From Alkalicella caledoniensis (lineage in GTDB: Bacteria > Bacillota > Proteinivoracia > Proteinivoracales > Proteinivoracaceae), in the NCBI RefSeq assembly GCF_014467015.1, contig NZ_CP058559.1, positions 1,612,001-1,676,000 on the forward strand: DNA of 64,000 nt. Reading direction: 5' to 3'. This document shows positions 41,803 to 51,169 of the stretch, piece by piece. The first letter of the stretch is position 1; each line of letters starts with the position of its first letter. The notes beneath the pieces were generated by a model. It had not been told where the DNA came from, did not search any database, and saw only the letters and a list, made by a program, of their open reading frames with translations. A program made the translations under genes and the position numbers.

Positions 41803-42765
41803 CTAACTGATTATAACAGTTCCTGTTTTACCTTCTATGCCTTCTTTGGCTTTTTCTAGTGACGTGATTAGCGTCCTTCTTCCTGGTTTTGATTTAACAA
41901 ATTTAGCTGCAGCTTTGACTTTTGGCAGCATGGAACCAGGTGCAAAATGGCCTTCATCAATATATTTTTGTACATCTTCTATAGTTAACTCACTTAAGTC
42001 TTTTTGATTTGGCTTATTAAAATTAATGGATACCTTTTCAACAGCAGTAAGTATGATTAGATAGTCTGCGTCTAGTATTTCAGCGATCTTAGCTGATGCG
42101 AAATCTTTATCTATAACTGCAGCTACCCCTTCTAATGAACCATTGCCGTTATCCACAACTGGCACTCCACCACCACCTACAGTTATTACAACATGACCAG
42201 CATCTACTAGAGTCTTCACAATTGGAGCCTCTACCACATCAATTGGTTCAGGGGATGGAACTACACGTCTGTACCCTCGCCCTGCATCTTCTTTCATGGC
42301 ATAGCCCTTTTCTTTTACTAGCCTTTGTGCCTCTTCTTCTGTAAAAAATGAACCTACTGGCTTAGTGGGGTTTTCAAATGCAGGGTCTTTTTTATCAACT
42401 ACCACTTGGGTTACTAAAGCTGCTACACTTTTCTTAATTCCCCTGTGCAGCATTTCTTCCCTTATTGCTTGCTGAAGATGATACCCTATATACCCTTGAC
42501 TCATTGCACCACACTCTGGAAATGGCATGATGGGGAAGCTTGAGTTAACTTGTGCTGCCCCTTCATAGGTAGCCACAATCTGCCCAACTTGTGGTCCGTT
42601 ACCGTGGGCAATTATTACCTCATGACCTTCTTGTATTAAGTCTACTATGGGTTTTGCCGTATTTTTAGCAGTTACTAACTGACTTTCAGCGGTTGTATCT
42701 TTGGGATTTGCCTGAAGTGCATTTCCTCCTAGGGCTATTACGATTCTATTCTTTTTACTAACCAC
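41803..42765 (-). CDS. arcC: Carbamate kinase
   Basis: A 320-residue cytosolic kinase, last step of the arginine deiminase path: carbamoyl phosphate + ADP to ATP, ammonia and CO2. It has ALGGNALQ at the nucleotide/phosphate site, AHGNGPQVG, VTVGGGGVPV and DKDFASA. The GTG start 42765 follows AGGGGAGGG. It is the third gene of arcA-arcB-arcC, 14 bases after arcB. Confidence 0.95.
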   Translation of the reverse strand: MVSKKNRIVIALGGNALQANPKDTTAESQLVTAKNTAKPIVDLIQEGHEVIIAHGNGPQVGQIVATYEGAAQVNSSFPIMPFPECGAMSQGYIGYHLQQAIREEMLHRGIKKSVAALVTQVVVDKKDPAFENPTKPVGSFFTEEEAQRLVKEKGYAMKEDAGRGYRRVVPSPEPIDVVEAPIVKTLVDAGHVVITVGGGGVPVVDNGNGSLEGVAAVIDKDFASAKIAEILDADYLIILTAVEKVSINFNKPNQKDLSELTIEDVQKYIDEGHFAPGSMLPKVKAAAKFVKSKPGRRTLITSLEKAKEGIEGKTGTVIIS

Positions 42766-42779
42766 TTGGCTTCCCTCCC

Positions 42780-43766
42780 CTATAGTGTTGCTACCATAAC
42801 TGCTTTTATAGTATGCATTCTGTTTTCTGCCTCATCGAAGACAACAGAGTGTCTACTTCTAAATACTTCATCTGTTACTTCCCGCACATCTAGACCATTC
42901 TCTTTGGCCTGTGCTGCAACTTTGGTTTCGAAATCGTGAAATGCTGGTAAACAGTGCATGAAAATGACCCCATTATTTTCAGTTCCTTTAAGCATATCCA
43001 TATCTACTCTAAATGGGGACAGTAGTTTAACCCTAGCCTCCATTTGGTCTTCCTCTCCCATTGAAACCCACACGTCAGTGTATATTACATCTGCATCTTT
43101 TAGGCTTTCTTTATTATCAGAAACCTCTATAATTGCTCCTGTTTGTTTAGCTACCTCATTTACTCTTTCTAAAATGTCTTTATCTGGCCATAATTCCTTT
43201 GGACCGTATGCCACAAAGTGCATGCCCATTTTAGCACATCCATACATCCATGCATAAGACATGTTATTACGTGTATCTCCTACAAAAACTACTTTAGTTT
43301 TATTCAATGGTTTCGGAACATGTTCTTCTATTGTCAGTAAGTCAGCAAGTATTTGCGTTGGATGATCCACATCTGTTAGACCGTTCCAAACAGGTACTCC
43401 CGAAAACTTTGCTAAGTCTTCTACAACCCTTTGGTCAAACCCTCTGTATTCGATACCATCATAATATCTACCTAGGACACGGGCGCTATCCTCTAGGGAT
43501 TCTTTTTTTCCCATTTGTGAGCTATTTGAGTCTAAAAATGTAACATGTGCACCTTCGTCTAATGCTCCAACTTCAAAGGCACATCTAGTTCTTGTGGATG
43601 CTTTTTCAAATAAGAGCACAATGTTTTTACCTTCAAGGACGTTATTTTTTATACCTGCTCTTTTTTTCGCTTTTAGATCCCTAGATAGGTCTAGTAAGTA
43701 CCTAATTTCTTCTGGGGTAAAATCCATAAGTGTTAGAAAACTTCTTCCTTTTAAATTTACTGGCAT
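42780..43766 (-). CDS. arcB: Ornithine carbamoyltransferase (catabolic)
   Basis: A 328-residue cytosolic enzyme; in this operon it splits citrulline with phosphate into ornithine and carbamoyl phosphate. Carbamoyl-phosphate loop [16 protein letters not shown](D) loop, [10 protein letters not shown], ornithine site DVWVSMGEE and catalytic HCLPAF are all present. The ornithine it releases can enter the ornithine oxidation operon next door. Confidence 0.96.
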   Translation of the reverse strand: MPVNLKGRSFLTLMDFTPEEIRYLLDLSRDLKAKKRAGIKNNVLEGKNIVLLFEKASTRTRCAFEVGALDEGAHVTFLDSNSSQMGKKESLEDSARVLGRYYDGIEYRGFDQRVVEDLAKFSGVPVWNGLTDVDHPTQILADLLTIEEHVPKPLNKTKVVFVGDTRNNMSYAWMYGCAKMGMHFVAYGPKELWPDKDILERVNEVAKQTGAIIEVSDNKESLKDADVIYTDVWVSMGEEDQMEARVKLLSPFRVDMDMLKGTENNGVIFMHCLPAFHDFETKVAAQAKENGLDVREVTDEVFRSRHSVVFDEAENRMHTIKAVMVATL

Positions 43767-43783
43767 TTTAAGCCCTCCCTTTT

Positions 43784-45007
43784 TTATAAGCTCTCCCTAA
43801 TTAGTGGCATGGACATACATCTTGGTCCACCCCTGCCCCTAACTAACTCCGAGCCTTCTATTTCAATAACTTCAATTCCCCTTTTTCTCAGTGATTCGTT
43901 TGTCATCTCATTTCGATCGTAGGTTATAACAACACCTGGCGCTATTGCTAAGGTATTTGTACTATCACTCCATTGTTCTCTAGCTGCTGTTATTTCAGTA
44001 CCTCCGCCACTTCCTATTATCTCAACTGAAGGTAAATTTAGTACATACTTCAAAGCTTTTCCCAAGCTTTCCATGGGTGTAATCTTCGGGGATTTTTCGC
44101 CCTTTGTTAACAAATAAACCTTTAATACCTCCGCCACCCTTGGATAAATGGTAAATTGGTCATAATTCAACATGGTAAATACTGTATCTAAATGCATATA
44201 TGCCCTTGTAAAAGGTATCTGAATAACTAGCACCTTTTCAATGTTTGTTTCCTGAAATATTCTCTGGGTTAGAGTTTCAATACCCTTAGAAGAAGTTCTT
44301 TCACTACACCCTATGGCCAAAACCTTTTCACTAAGAACTAGTATGTCCCCTCCCTCAATACTGTATTTTTCTTTGTAATCATAATACTTAGGTGTACTCT
44401 CTGCCTGCCATAATGGATGATTTTTGTATATATACTCCAGTATCATGGTTTCCCTGTCCCTAGCTGGAGTTTTCATTTTATTTATTGATATACCTTTTCC
44501 TATGGTTGTTCCAGGATCCCTTGTAAAGTATAGGTTAGGCAGTGGATTAATATAAAATGGATAATGACTTTTAACATAGTCAACTAAGCGGAAATCCCAA
44601 GTTAGGTCTGGTAAATCATCTTTGTGTAGGCCCTCTATAGTGGCTGCTACAACTTCCCCAGGGGACTTTGTATACAAGTGTTCTCCTAAAACTGCTTCTA
44701 AACAAGGATTTTCGAAGTTACAGCTAGTTAATACTTCTGAAATAAATTTTTTCTTAACTCTTTCGTTTTGAAGTACATCTTCTAGTAATTCATGATAGTA
44801 GAAAATTTGACACCCTCTATCCTCCATTGTTTTAGCAAAGGCAGCATGCTCAAACTTCATCCTCTTAAGCCAAGGTATGTCGTCAAAAAGTAATTCTCCT
44901 AAGTACTGGGGAGTCAATCTTTCAAGTTCTCGTCCCGGACGGTGTAATAGGACTGCCTTTAGTTTACCTATCTCAGATGTCACGTTAAGAAAAGCTTCTT
45001 TTTTCAA
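43784..45007 (-). CDS. arcA: Arginine deiminase
   Basis: A 407-residue cytosolic enzyme turning arginine into citrulline and ammonia. It has the start region [20 protein letters not shown], catalytic [20 protein letters not shown] (His) and the nucleophilic Cys in [15 protein letters not shown] at the C-terminus. I place the start at TTG 45007 after GGGTGAGG; a TTG 18 bases earlier overlaps the ribosome site. First gene of arcABC; the 220-base leader contains no riboswitch that I can see. Confidence 0.95.
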   Translation of the reverse strand: MKKEAFLNVTSEIGKLKAVLLHRPGRELERLTPQYLGELLFDDIPWLKRMKFEHAAFAKTMEDRGCQIFYYHELLEDVLQNERVKKKFISEVLTSCNFENPCLEAVLGEHLYTKSPGEVVAATIEGLHKDDLPDLTWDFRLVDYVKSHYPFYINPLPNLYFTRDPGTTIGKGISINKMKTPARDRETMILEYIYKNHPLWQAESTPKYYDYKEKYSIEGGDILVLSEKVLAIGCSERTSSKGIETLTQRIFQETNIEKVLVIQIPFTRAYMHLDTVFTMLNYDQFTIYPRVAEVLKVYLLTKGEKSPKITPMESLGKALKYVLNLPSVEIIGSGGGTEITAAREQWSDSTNTLAIAPGVVITYDRNEMTNESLRKRGIEVIEIEGSELVRGRGGPRCMSMPLIRESL

Positions 45008-45191
45008 TATCCTCACCCTCTCCAAAAATTTTTACTTAAAAACCTCCTTTTACTGGTATTATTAGTTCATCCCTTACATATACTTTTATAATACGCCAAA
45101 TGTTATTAATCTTTATAAGTTTATTAATGTTCTGATTGTTTATGTTAAAAAAATAAATAGCTTCCTTTGTCTATTATAATTACTTAAAAGT

Positions 45192-45217
45192 CCGGTCTCA
45201 GTCTAATCTAAGACCGG
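45192..45217. terminator. Bidirectional terminator between rocF and arcA
   Basis: CCGGTCT pairs with AGACCGG around a 12-nt loop; T-runs follow on both sides. It ends the ornithine/arginase operon. Confidence 0.8.
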
Positions 45218-45229
45218 TCTTTTTCTTAT

Positions 45230-46129
45230 TTATAGTATGTTTTCCCCAAGGGCTGAGGCAATTAGCTCCACTGCTAGCTCCGCAGTTCTATTCCCTTGGT
45301 CTAGGATCGGGTTAACTTCTACCATGTCTAAGGAAATCATTTTTTTAGTTTCTGCTATAAGTTCCATGGCCAGATGTGCTTCCCTATAGTTCAAACCACC
45401 ACGTACCCTTGTTCCCACACCTGGTGCTTCCATAGGATCCATAACATCTAAGTCAAAACTAACATGAAATCCGTCTGTATTTTTAGTGACTAATTTTAGG
45501 GCCTGTTCCATTACTTCTTTGATACCCATGCGATCTACTTCATGCATTGTAAATGCATTGACACCACTTTGTTTAATCATTTTTTTCTCCTGGAGGTCCA
45601 CATCCCTTAGACCTATTACAACTACATCTTCAGGCTTTACTTTGCCAACAAAACCTCCTATATTAGTAAGTTCTGGTGCTCCGTAGCCTAAGGATACAGC
45701 CAGTGGCATGCCGTGTATGTTGCCAGAAGGTGTTGTTTCTGCTGTATTGAAATCTCCATGGGCATCAAACCAGATAAGGCCCATTCTCTTAACCCTTTGG
45801 CTCACCCCTGCAATGGATCCTATGGCAATGGCATGATCACCACCTAATATTACTGGACGATAGTTATTTTTTAGGGCCTCAGATACTTGATCTGCTAACA
45901 CTGTGTTCACATCTTTTATAACATCTAAATATTTAAGTTTTTCATTTTCTATTATACGGGACTCTGGAGCAGGGACAAATATATCCCCTATGTCCCTAAC
46001 GTTTATAGCATTATTTTGTAATCTTTTTTTCAGACCCGCATAGCGTATTGCACTAGGACCCATGTCCACTCCCCTACGATTAGCACCTAAATCTAAAGGT
46101 ACACCTATCACTTGAATACGTTGCTCCAT
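45230..46129 (-). CDS. rocF: Arginase
   Basis: A 299-residue manganese hydrolase giving ornithine and urea from arginine. Metal motifs GGDHAIAIGS, FDAHGDFNT and SFDLDVMDP are complete, and VPLDLGANRRGVDMGPSAIR is the arginase N-terminus (agmatinases lack it). It starts 18 bases after the racemase gene, so it is the last gene of the ornithine operon, giving a second route from arginine to ornithine beside the deiminase. Confidence 0.93.
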   Translation of the reverse strand: MEQRIQVIGVPLDLGANRRGVDMGPSAIRYAGLKKRLQNNAINVRDIGDIFVPAPESRIIENEKLKYLDVIKDVNTVLADQVSEALKNNYRPVILGGDHAIAIGSIAGVSQRVKRMGLIWFDAHGDFNTAETTPSGNIHGMPLAVSLGYGAPELTNIGGFVGKVKPEDVVVIGLRDVDLQEKKMIKQSGVNAFTMHEVDRMGIKEVMEQALKLVTKNTDGFHVSFDLDVMDPMEAPGVGTRVRGGLNYREAHLAMELIAETKKMISLDMVEVNPILDQGNRTAELAVELIASALGENIL

Positions 46130-46146
46130 TTGTGGTTCCTCCTCGA

Positions 46147-47214
46147 TTATTTGCTGTGTTTGTATACCTTTTTTACATATGGTGATGTCATTGCTTGTAA
46201 TAAACTACCATAACCAGGTATAAATTCAACTTTATCCCCCACTTTTAAAGTAGGTATTGCTGTTACGTCTAGGATAATATGGTCACTACTTCCACCTAGT
46301 ATCTCTATTCTTTCATCAATGGGTTCAAGGTTTAAGTCAACATCTTGTCTTCCTATGGCCACTATAGCCCTTTTATGAACACCTCTGTCCTGGAACACCG
46401 GTGAGTTTCCAAATGCATCTTGACCTATTGTTCCTATGGGTAAAGATGGCTTCTCTTTTATCTCCACAATCTCAGCCACAAGTACAAAGGCGTCTAAATG
46501 AGTGTTTGGTATGTGTCCCCTATCAATGGTCTCTCTGCCAAGTAGGAGGCTCTCCCCAAGACGCAGGTGATTAATCCCTGTAGGTATCTTACCCTCTAAA
46601 ACCATGTTTATAGTGCTTGAATTTCCACCGGATACCACCTTAAGGGGCATACCTTTATGCTCCCAATTTGCTTTTAGCTCAAGAAGTTCCTCTAACTTCT
46701 CTTCAGTGGGTATAACCCCACCATAGCAGGTTAGGTTCACACCCAAACCTAGAACATTTATATTTCCTAATTTTCTTAATTCCTCTTGTACTTTTTCTAT
46801 ACTACTTGGCCAAATTCCTTCTCGCAGATCACCTAAATCCACCATTAGGATAATATTATGCTTTTTCCCAAGATCAGAAGCTGCTTTATCCAAAGCTTTT
46901 ATTGTCTCAATTTCTGAGTTTAAACTGGTGTCACAATATTGAACAACTTCCTTTGCTTGGGATATCATGGGTATCCTTAAAAGGAGGGTTTTAACTTTAT
47001 TGTCAAAGTGACTTTTAAGTTTTTTTATATTTTCGATTCTAGAGTCTGCTAACTCTTCAAAGCCTGACTCCAATAAGGTCTTTGCCACCTCTATATCTGC
47101 ACAGGTAACTTTTGTTACTGCACATGGCTTTATTCCTACAGCCTTTGTTTTTTCTAATATAATCTTACTATTTTCTTCAACTTTATTTAAGTCAATAATT
47201 ATTTGTGGATAGAT
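46147..47214 (-). CDS. orr: Ornithine racemase with probable AUC start codon
   Basis: PLP racemase of the alanine-racemase fold making D-ornithine for the aminomutase. The longest frame with a normal start (GTG 47088) gives 313 residues and would lack the PLP lysine. Reading on upstream in frame gives 42 more residues that fit the family: YPQIIIDLNKVEEN and CAVTKVTCAD with Lys35. No ATG, GTG or TTG occurs in that stretch. The codon at the family start position (M-Y-P) is ATC 47214-47212, six bases after AGGGGGG. I therefore annotate 355 residues from AUC. Other motifs: LADSRIENI, LRLGESLLLGRETI, VGDKVEFIPGYGSL. Confidence 0.85.
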   Translation of the reverse strand: MYPQIIIDLNKVEENSKIILEKTKAVGIKPCAVTKVTCADIEVAKTLLESGFEELADSRIENIKKLKSHFDNKVKTLLLRIPMISQAKEVVQYCDTSLNSEIETIKALDKAASDLGKKHNIILMVDLGDLREGIWPSSIEKVQEELRKLGNINVLGLGVNLTCYGGVIPTEEKLEELLELKANWEHKGMPLKVVSGGNSSTINMVLEGKIPTGINHLRLGESLLLGRETIDRGHIPNTHLDAFVLVAEIVEIKEKPSLPIGTIGQDAFGNSPVFQDRGVHKRAIVAIGRQDVDLNLEPIDERIEILGGSSDHIILDVTAIPTLKVGDKVEFIPGYGSLLQAMTSPYVKKVYKHSK

Positions 47215-47225
47215 GTCAATCCCCC

Positions 47226-48581
47226 CTAAACATTCAAGCTTTTTCTCATCAAAGATACACTTTCCCTTGGGAAATTTACAGCCATGGCACCTAAGACTCC
47301 CATATTATAATCGTGATCTAGTAAAGGTTTTGCGTTATCCTTTGGTAAAAGCAGGTCACCTTTTAAGTTTCTTTTAACGTTCTCTAGCATCTCCAATCCA
47401 CCGTCCAAACGAGTTAATGCCCCCCCTGTACCGATAATCCAACGGACCTGTGTTAAATCTTTACCTTCCACAATTTTATATCTACCTGTTGGGCCATATA
47501 ATAGCTTTATTTTGCCCACATGACGGTTAACCGCCGTTTCCACGGCCATCTGAGTCATAGCTTTGGAAACATCCCTTTCCTTTTGTGTTTGAGGGATAGG
47601 CTTTATAAAGTTGTTTATCTCTTGTTCAAATATACCTAGCCTTTGGGCAAACTTTTCTTGTCCTACTAGGTTTATGATGTTCTCACTGTTAATAAAGACA
47701 CCTAGGTCTCCCTCTACGGTTCTTTTTTCCCTAGGCTCAGGTGAGATTAAATACTTGTTCATCTCTTCACTTCCATCAGTGACAGAATGCACATCTGTTG
47801 TGGCACCACCCACATCAATAACCATTAGATCCCCGATCTCTCTTTGTAAAACCATAGCAGCTTTCATAACGGCACCTGGAGTAGGTATGATTGTACCTGT
47901 AACAAGCTGTCGTATCTTTTCCATACCTGGACCTTTAGTTATATGTTCTTCAAATACCCTTTGAATTACATCCCTAGCTGGCCCAACATTGAGTTCATCT
48001 ATTTTGGGATATACGTTTTCTATAAGAACTATATCTTTTCCATGAGATTTAAATAGTTCCTCAACTCTTTTTGCTATTTTTACATTTCCTCCATAGATCA
48101 ATGGTACTTCAAGGGGCACTGATGCAAGTTTTTTTGCGTTTTCGTATATTATGTTTTCTTCACCGTAGTCCACACCACCAGCTAGCATGACGATGTTAGG
48201 ATTAATTTTTATGATGTCATCTAAATCTTCATCTTTTAGTAGTCCTGCTGTTATCCCTTTTATAACAGCCCCTGCTCCTAGTGCGGCCTCTTTTGCTGCC
48301 CTCACGGTCATATCATAGACAAGACCATGAACAGTCATTTTAAGGCCCCCAGCAGCAGAGCTAGTTGCATACATTTGGTTATAATCTATTCTTTCTTCCC
48401 CTAGATTTTTAGCTAGGTTTTTTAACGCTATTTCTAGTCCCTTTGTCACATCCCCCTCAAGGACTGTTGTGGGTCCTTGACCTTGACCTATAAATATAGG
48501 GTTAGGGGAGTTTATATTTGAAAAGGCGTTAACAACTGTTGTGGTGCTACCTATTTCTGTTACTATAACATCTATTTTCAT
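47226..48581 (-). CDS. MutL/GlmL-type ATPase, probable reactivator of ornithine aminomutase
   Basis: A 451-residue protein of the ASKHA ATPase fold. Phosphate loops VTEIGSTTTVVNAF at the N-terminus and VIDVGGATTDVHSV in the middle are clear, with NIVMLAGGVDYGE between them. Relatives (GlmL/MutL) accompany B12-dependent mutases and are thought to exchange damaged cofactor. It follows the large aminomutase subunit gene by 17 bases, so the aminomutase is its obvious client. The role is family knowledge plus context. Confidence 0.85.
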   Translation of the reverse strand: MKIDVIVTEIGSTTTVVNAFSNINSPNPIFIGQGQGPTTVLEGDVTKGLEIALKNLAKNLGEERIDYNQMYATSSAAGGLKMTVHGLVYDMTVRAAKEAALGAGAVIKGITAGLLKDEDLDDIIKINPNIVMLAGGVDYGEENIIYENAKKLASVPLEVPLIYGGNVKIAKRVEELFKSHGKDIVLIENVYPKIDELNVGPARDVIQRVFEEHITKGPGMEKIRQLVTGTIIPTPGAVMKAAMVLQREIGDLMVIDVGGATTDVHSVTDGSEEMNKYLISPEPREKRTVEGDLGVFINSENIINLVGQEKFAQRLGIFEQEINNFIKPIPQTQKERDVSKAMTQMAVETAVNRHVGKIKLLYGPTGRYKIVEGKDLTQVRWIIGTGGALTRLDGGLEMLENVKRNLKGDLLLPKDNAKPLLDHDYNMGVLGAMAVNFPRESVSLMRKSLNV

Positions 48582-48598
48582 AATAACTCCCCCTGATT

Positions 48599-50800
48599 TT
48601 ATTTTTTTAATTCTCTTCTTCTTTTTACTAGGAAGCTGGCAACATCTATACCCTTGGTACCTCTACCAAAGCCTGCATCCATACCTTCTTCTACGGCTAT
48701 ATCGTTTGTTACCTGAGTTCCACCTGCGATAAGGATCATCTTGTCTCTGATACCTTTTTCCTCACATAGCTGGTGTAGTCTTTTCATATTGATTCTGTGG
48801 ATTTCAGCATGGGTTATGATAGTGGAAATCAAGATAGCATCTGCTCCTATTTCAATGGCAGCATCCACTGCTTTAGCTATGGATACAGATGTCCCTAGAT
48901 AGTGACACTCCACTCCAAACCCTTCTATACCACCATGCTTGATGTCTATGATTTCTCTCATACCCACAGAATGTTCATCTTCACCCACTGTTGCTCCTAC
49001 TATCTTCATAGGTCTATTCTTTATATCTTCCCTTATCTCTTCTTCTGAAAGCCTTGGTATCCCTTTAGGGATTTTTAGTTCTTTTGGATCGATGGATACG
49101 TTTAACCTACCCTTTACCTCGACAAGTGTGCCTTCTGATGGGTGTATGGATTGCTTATGAATAGCTTCCACATCTGTAAGACCCATCTTCTTAGCCATTT
49201 CCATGGCAGCGTATTCTGCCACTCTACTTGATGCAGGGATGAAAATGTTCATGCTCACAACCCCGTCTGCATACCACTCAACCTCTGGGGTTAGAAGGCC
49301 TGCTTCTCTATGGTCCTCTTTGACAGCCATTCTCTTTTGAGCATTGTCTTCTTCATCTAGTTCGTCAATGTATACGATTTTTCCTGGGTTACAAAGTGTG
49401 CAGCCATCTATGGGTTCACAAGGCCTGCTGTACTCCCCAGGTACGTTGTTTTCCCCGAAGTGGTGACAAACTGGTGCAAAGTAATCGCTGTCCCTTTCAA
49501 AAATTGTTCCACTACCTATACCTTGATCGGCTTTTCTTACAATACCGTCACCATTTCTTTGTGGATAATAGCCACTATCAACAAAAAAGCCATGTTCAAC
49601 AGCATTGAAGTAACCACCTTCGGCGATTATTTCTTCTAGGAAAAGAATTGCCCTCTCTTTTAGTTCCCTTGCCTTTTCCCTTAAGGGACCATCTTCTTTT
49701 AGCTGTATATAGTCCATAATGCCGTCAAGACCTATGAGAGATTGTTTTGCAGTGTTTACTGCATGAATACTGTTGTAATGCCATGGAACATTTCTGCCCT
49801 CATCTGGTGTAATTGTACTTTGGATATCTACCCTTGTTAGCCTTGATATCATTAGGTTAAGGGTATGGCTAACTGTAGCTTCCCTTACACAGCTTTCCAT
49901 ATACTTTGTATTCATTTGTGCCCTCATTTTAAACTCTGAGAAGAAATCTCTAAGGGCTACAGCATATGGTAAGTCTAATGCCATGCATGGTGCTGGTGTT
50001 GCAGTGGGAGGTACAGTAGATAAGCTTATATTCTCTTTCTTCATACCTACTTTCGTTGAGAACATGGAGTTTATACCATGTTGCACCATAAGCTCTGGCA
50101 TTACCTTCCAAGCTTCTCTAGCTGTTGCATTTGCGTTATGGGCTCCATCTATCTGTAGCATATCAACAGATGCCATAAGCTTTTTGGCAACTGCAGCATC
50201 CACAAAGGAGCGAAGCATGTTTACATTTCTATAAAGCACGTTATATTGTGGATCTTGATGGGCTCCATTTATTCCTTCTTCAGCAAACAGTACAGCTATG
50301 TCTGGCCCTGCCACACCGCTAACGTAGGAGTGTAAATTTATGGGGCGACCTACTTCATCTTCTATCATATCAAGAGCTTTACGGCTAGCTCTGATTTGTT
50401 TTCTTGTTATGGGCACACCACCAATCCCCTCTGGTGTCCCTTCTATCAGGCCATCATAATGGCTTTGTCCAGCAGTTCTGATAACCATAATATGATCTGC
50501 ACCATGCCAAGCTGCCATTCTCATACGACGAATATCGTCTTCAAATCTACCGGAAGCGATTTCAGATGTAACTACACATTCTGGTTGTGGATCGATATCT
50601 CCAAAGTATTTAGCTGCAGGTAGGCCTATGCTATTTTTCAGTGGTTCTGAAATTTGCTTATATACAAATGGTCCCATTTGAGTTGGCTCTTCTACCTTTT
50701 TACGCCATGTCCAGCCTTTTCTTCTGGGTCTGTAGTTTTCAAGATCTTTAAGTACCTCTTCCACATCTATTTTAGTGTTGATATCTAGTTTTTTAGTCAT
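48599..50800 (-). CDS. oraE: D-ornithine 4,5-aminomutase, large subunit (B12- and PLP-dependent)
   Basis: A 733-residue subunit moving the terminal amino group of D-ornithine to C4, giving 2,4-diaminopentanoate. The N-terminal TIM barrel (residues 100-420) is followed by a C-terminal Rossmann-type cobalamin domain with the base-off histidine motif GEDEHSVG and the segments GVECHYLGTSVSIAKAVDAA and LIAGGTQVTND. It starts directly after oraS (stop and start adjoin) and has GGAGGTG upstream. Confidence 0.95.
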   Translation of the reverse strand: MTKKLDINTKIDVEEVLKDLENYRPRRKGWTWRKKVEEPTQMGPFVYKQISEPLKNSIGLPAAKYFGDIDPQPECVVTSEIASGRFEDDIRRMRMAAWHGADHIMVIRTAGQSHYDGLIEGTPEGIGGVPITRKQIRASRKALDMIEDEVGRPINLHSYVSGVAGPDIAVLFAEEGINGAHQDPQYNVLYRNVNMLRSFVDAAVAKKLMASVDMLQIDGAHNANATAREAWKVMPELMVQHGINSMFSTKVGMKKENISLSTVPPTATPAPCMALDLPYAVALRDFFSEFKMRAQMNTKYMESCVREATVSHTLNLMISRLTRVDIQSTITPDEGRNVPWHYNSIHAVNTAKQSLIGLDGIMDYIQLKEDGPLREKARELKERAILFLEEIIAEGGYFNAVEHGFFVDSGYYPQRNGDGIVRKADQGIGSGTIFERDSDYFAPVCHHFGENNVPGEYSRPCEPIDGCTLCNPGKIVYIDELDEEDNAQKRMAVKEDHREAGLLTPEVEWYADGVVSMNIFIPASSRVAEYAAMEMAKKMGLTDVEAIHKQSIHPSEGTLVEVKGRLNVSIDPKELKIPKGIPRLSEEEIREDIKNRPMKIVGATVGEDEHSVGMREIIDIKHGGIEGFGVECHYLGTSVSIAKAVDAAIEIGADAILISTIITHAEIHRINMKRLHQLCEEKGIRDKMILIAGGTQVTNDIAVEEGMDAGFGRGTKGIDVASFLVKRRRELKK

Positions 50801-51166
50801 CTATTTAACACCTCCAAAGATAGCTTTGGCTTCTTCCCATAAATCCTCATTGTCAATAAGCTTTTGACCTGCCTCTTTGTAATCGAGCCCAAGTTTTTCT
50901 GCCATTTTAAGTACCACATGTCCCGCACCTTTGCCCATCAAACCATGCTCAATACAACGATCAACTATGACTTTACAATCTAAACTATTAAAACCCATTC
51001 TAAGTAGCACACTTCTCTCCACAGCTGGAGACGTATGTGTAGCGGCATTATCTACCATAGGGGTTACAATTTGATCTAATAGATCCCAAAACCTTTGTTT
51101 TAGTTGTTCATCTGATAGGTCCTTAAATTTTTCTTTCTTTTCTAAGTAAGTATCAACTCTTTCCAT
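50801..51166 (-). CDS. oraS: D-ornithine 4,5-aminomutase, small subunit
   Basis: A 121-residue helical subunit of the aminomutase, encoded just before oraE in the same order as in Clostridium sticklandii-type operons. It is recognisable by LLRMGFNSLDCKVIVDRCIE and GKGAGHVVLKMAEKLGLDYK. Normal family length. Confidence 0.93.
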   Translation of the reverse strand: MERVDTYLEKKEKFKDLSDEQLKQRFWDLLDQIVTPMVDNAATHTSPAVERSVLLRMGFNSLDCKVIVDRCIEHGLMGKGAGHVVLKMAEKLGLDYKEAGQKLIDNEDLWEEAKAIFGGVK

Positions 51167-51169
51167 GTC

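Noticed and set aside
47088-47090. GTG as start of the ornithine racemase gene
   Set aside because: It would remove the PLP lysine and 42 residues that match the family; no ribosome site precedes it.
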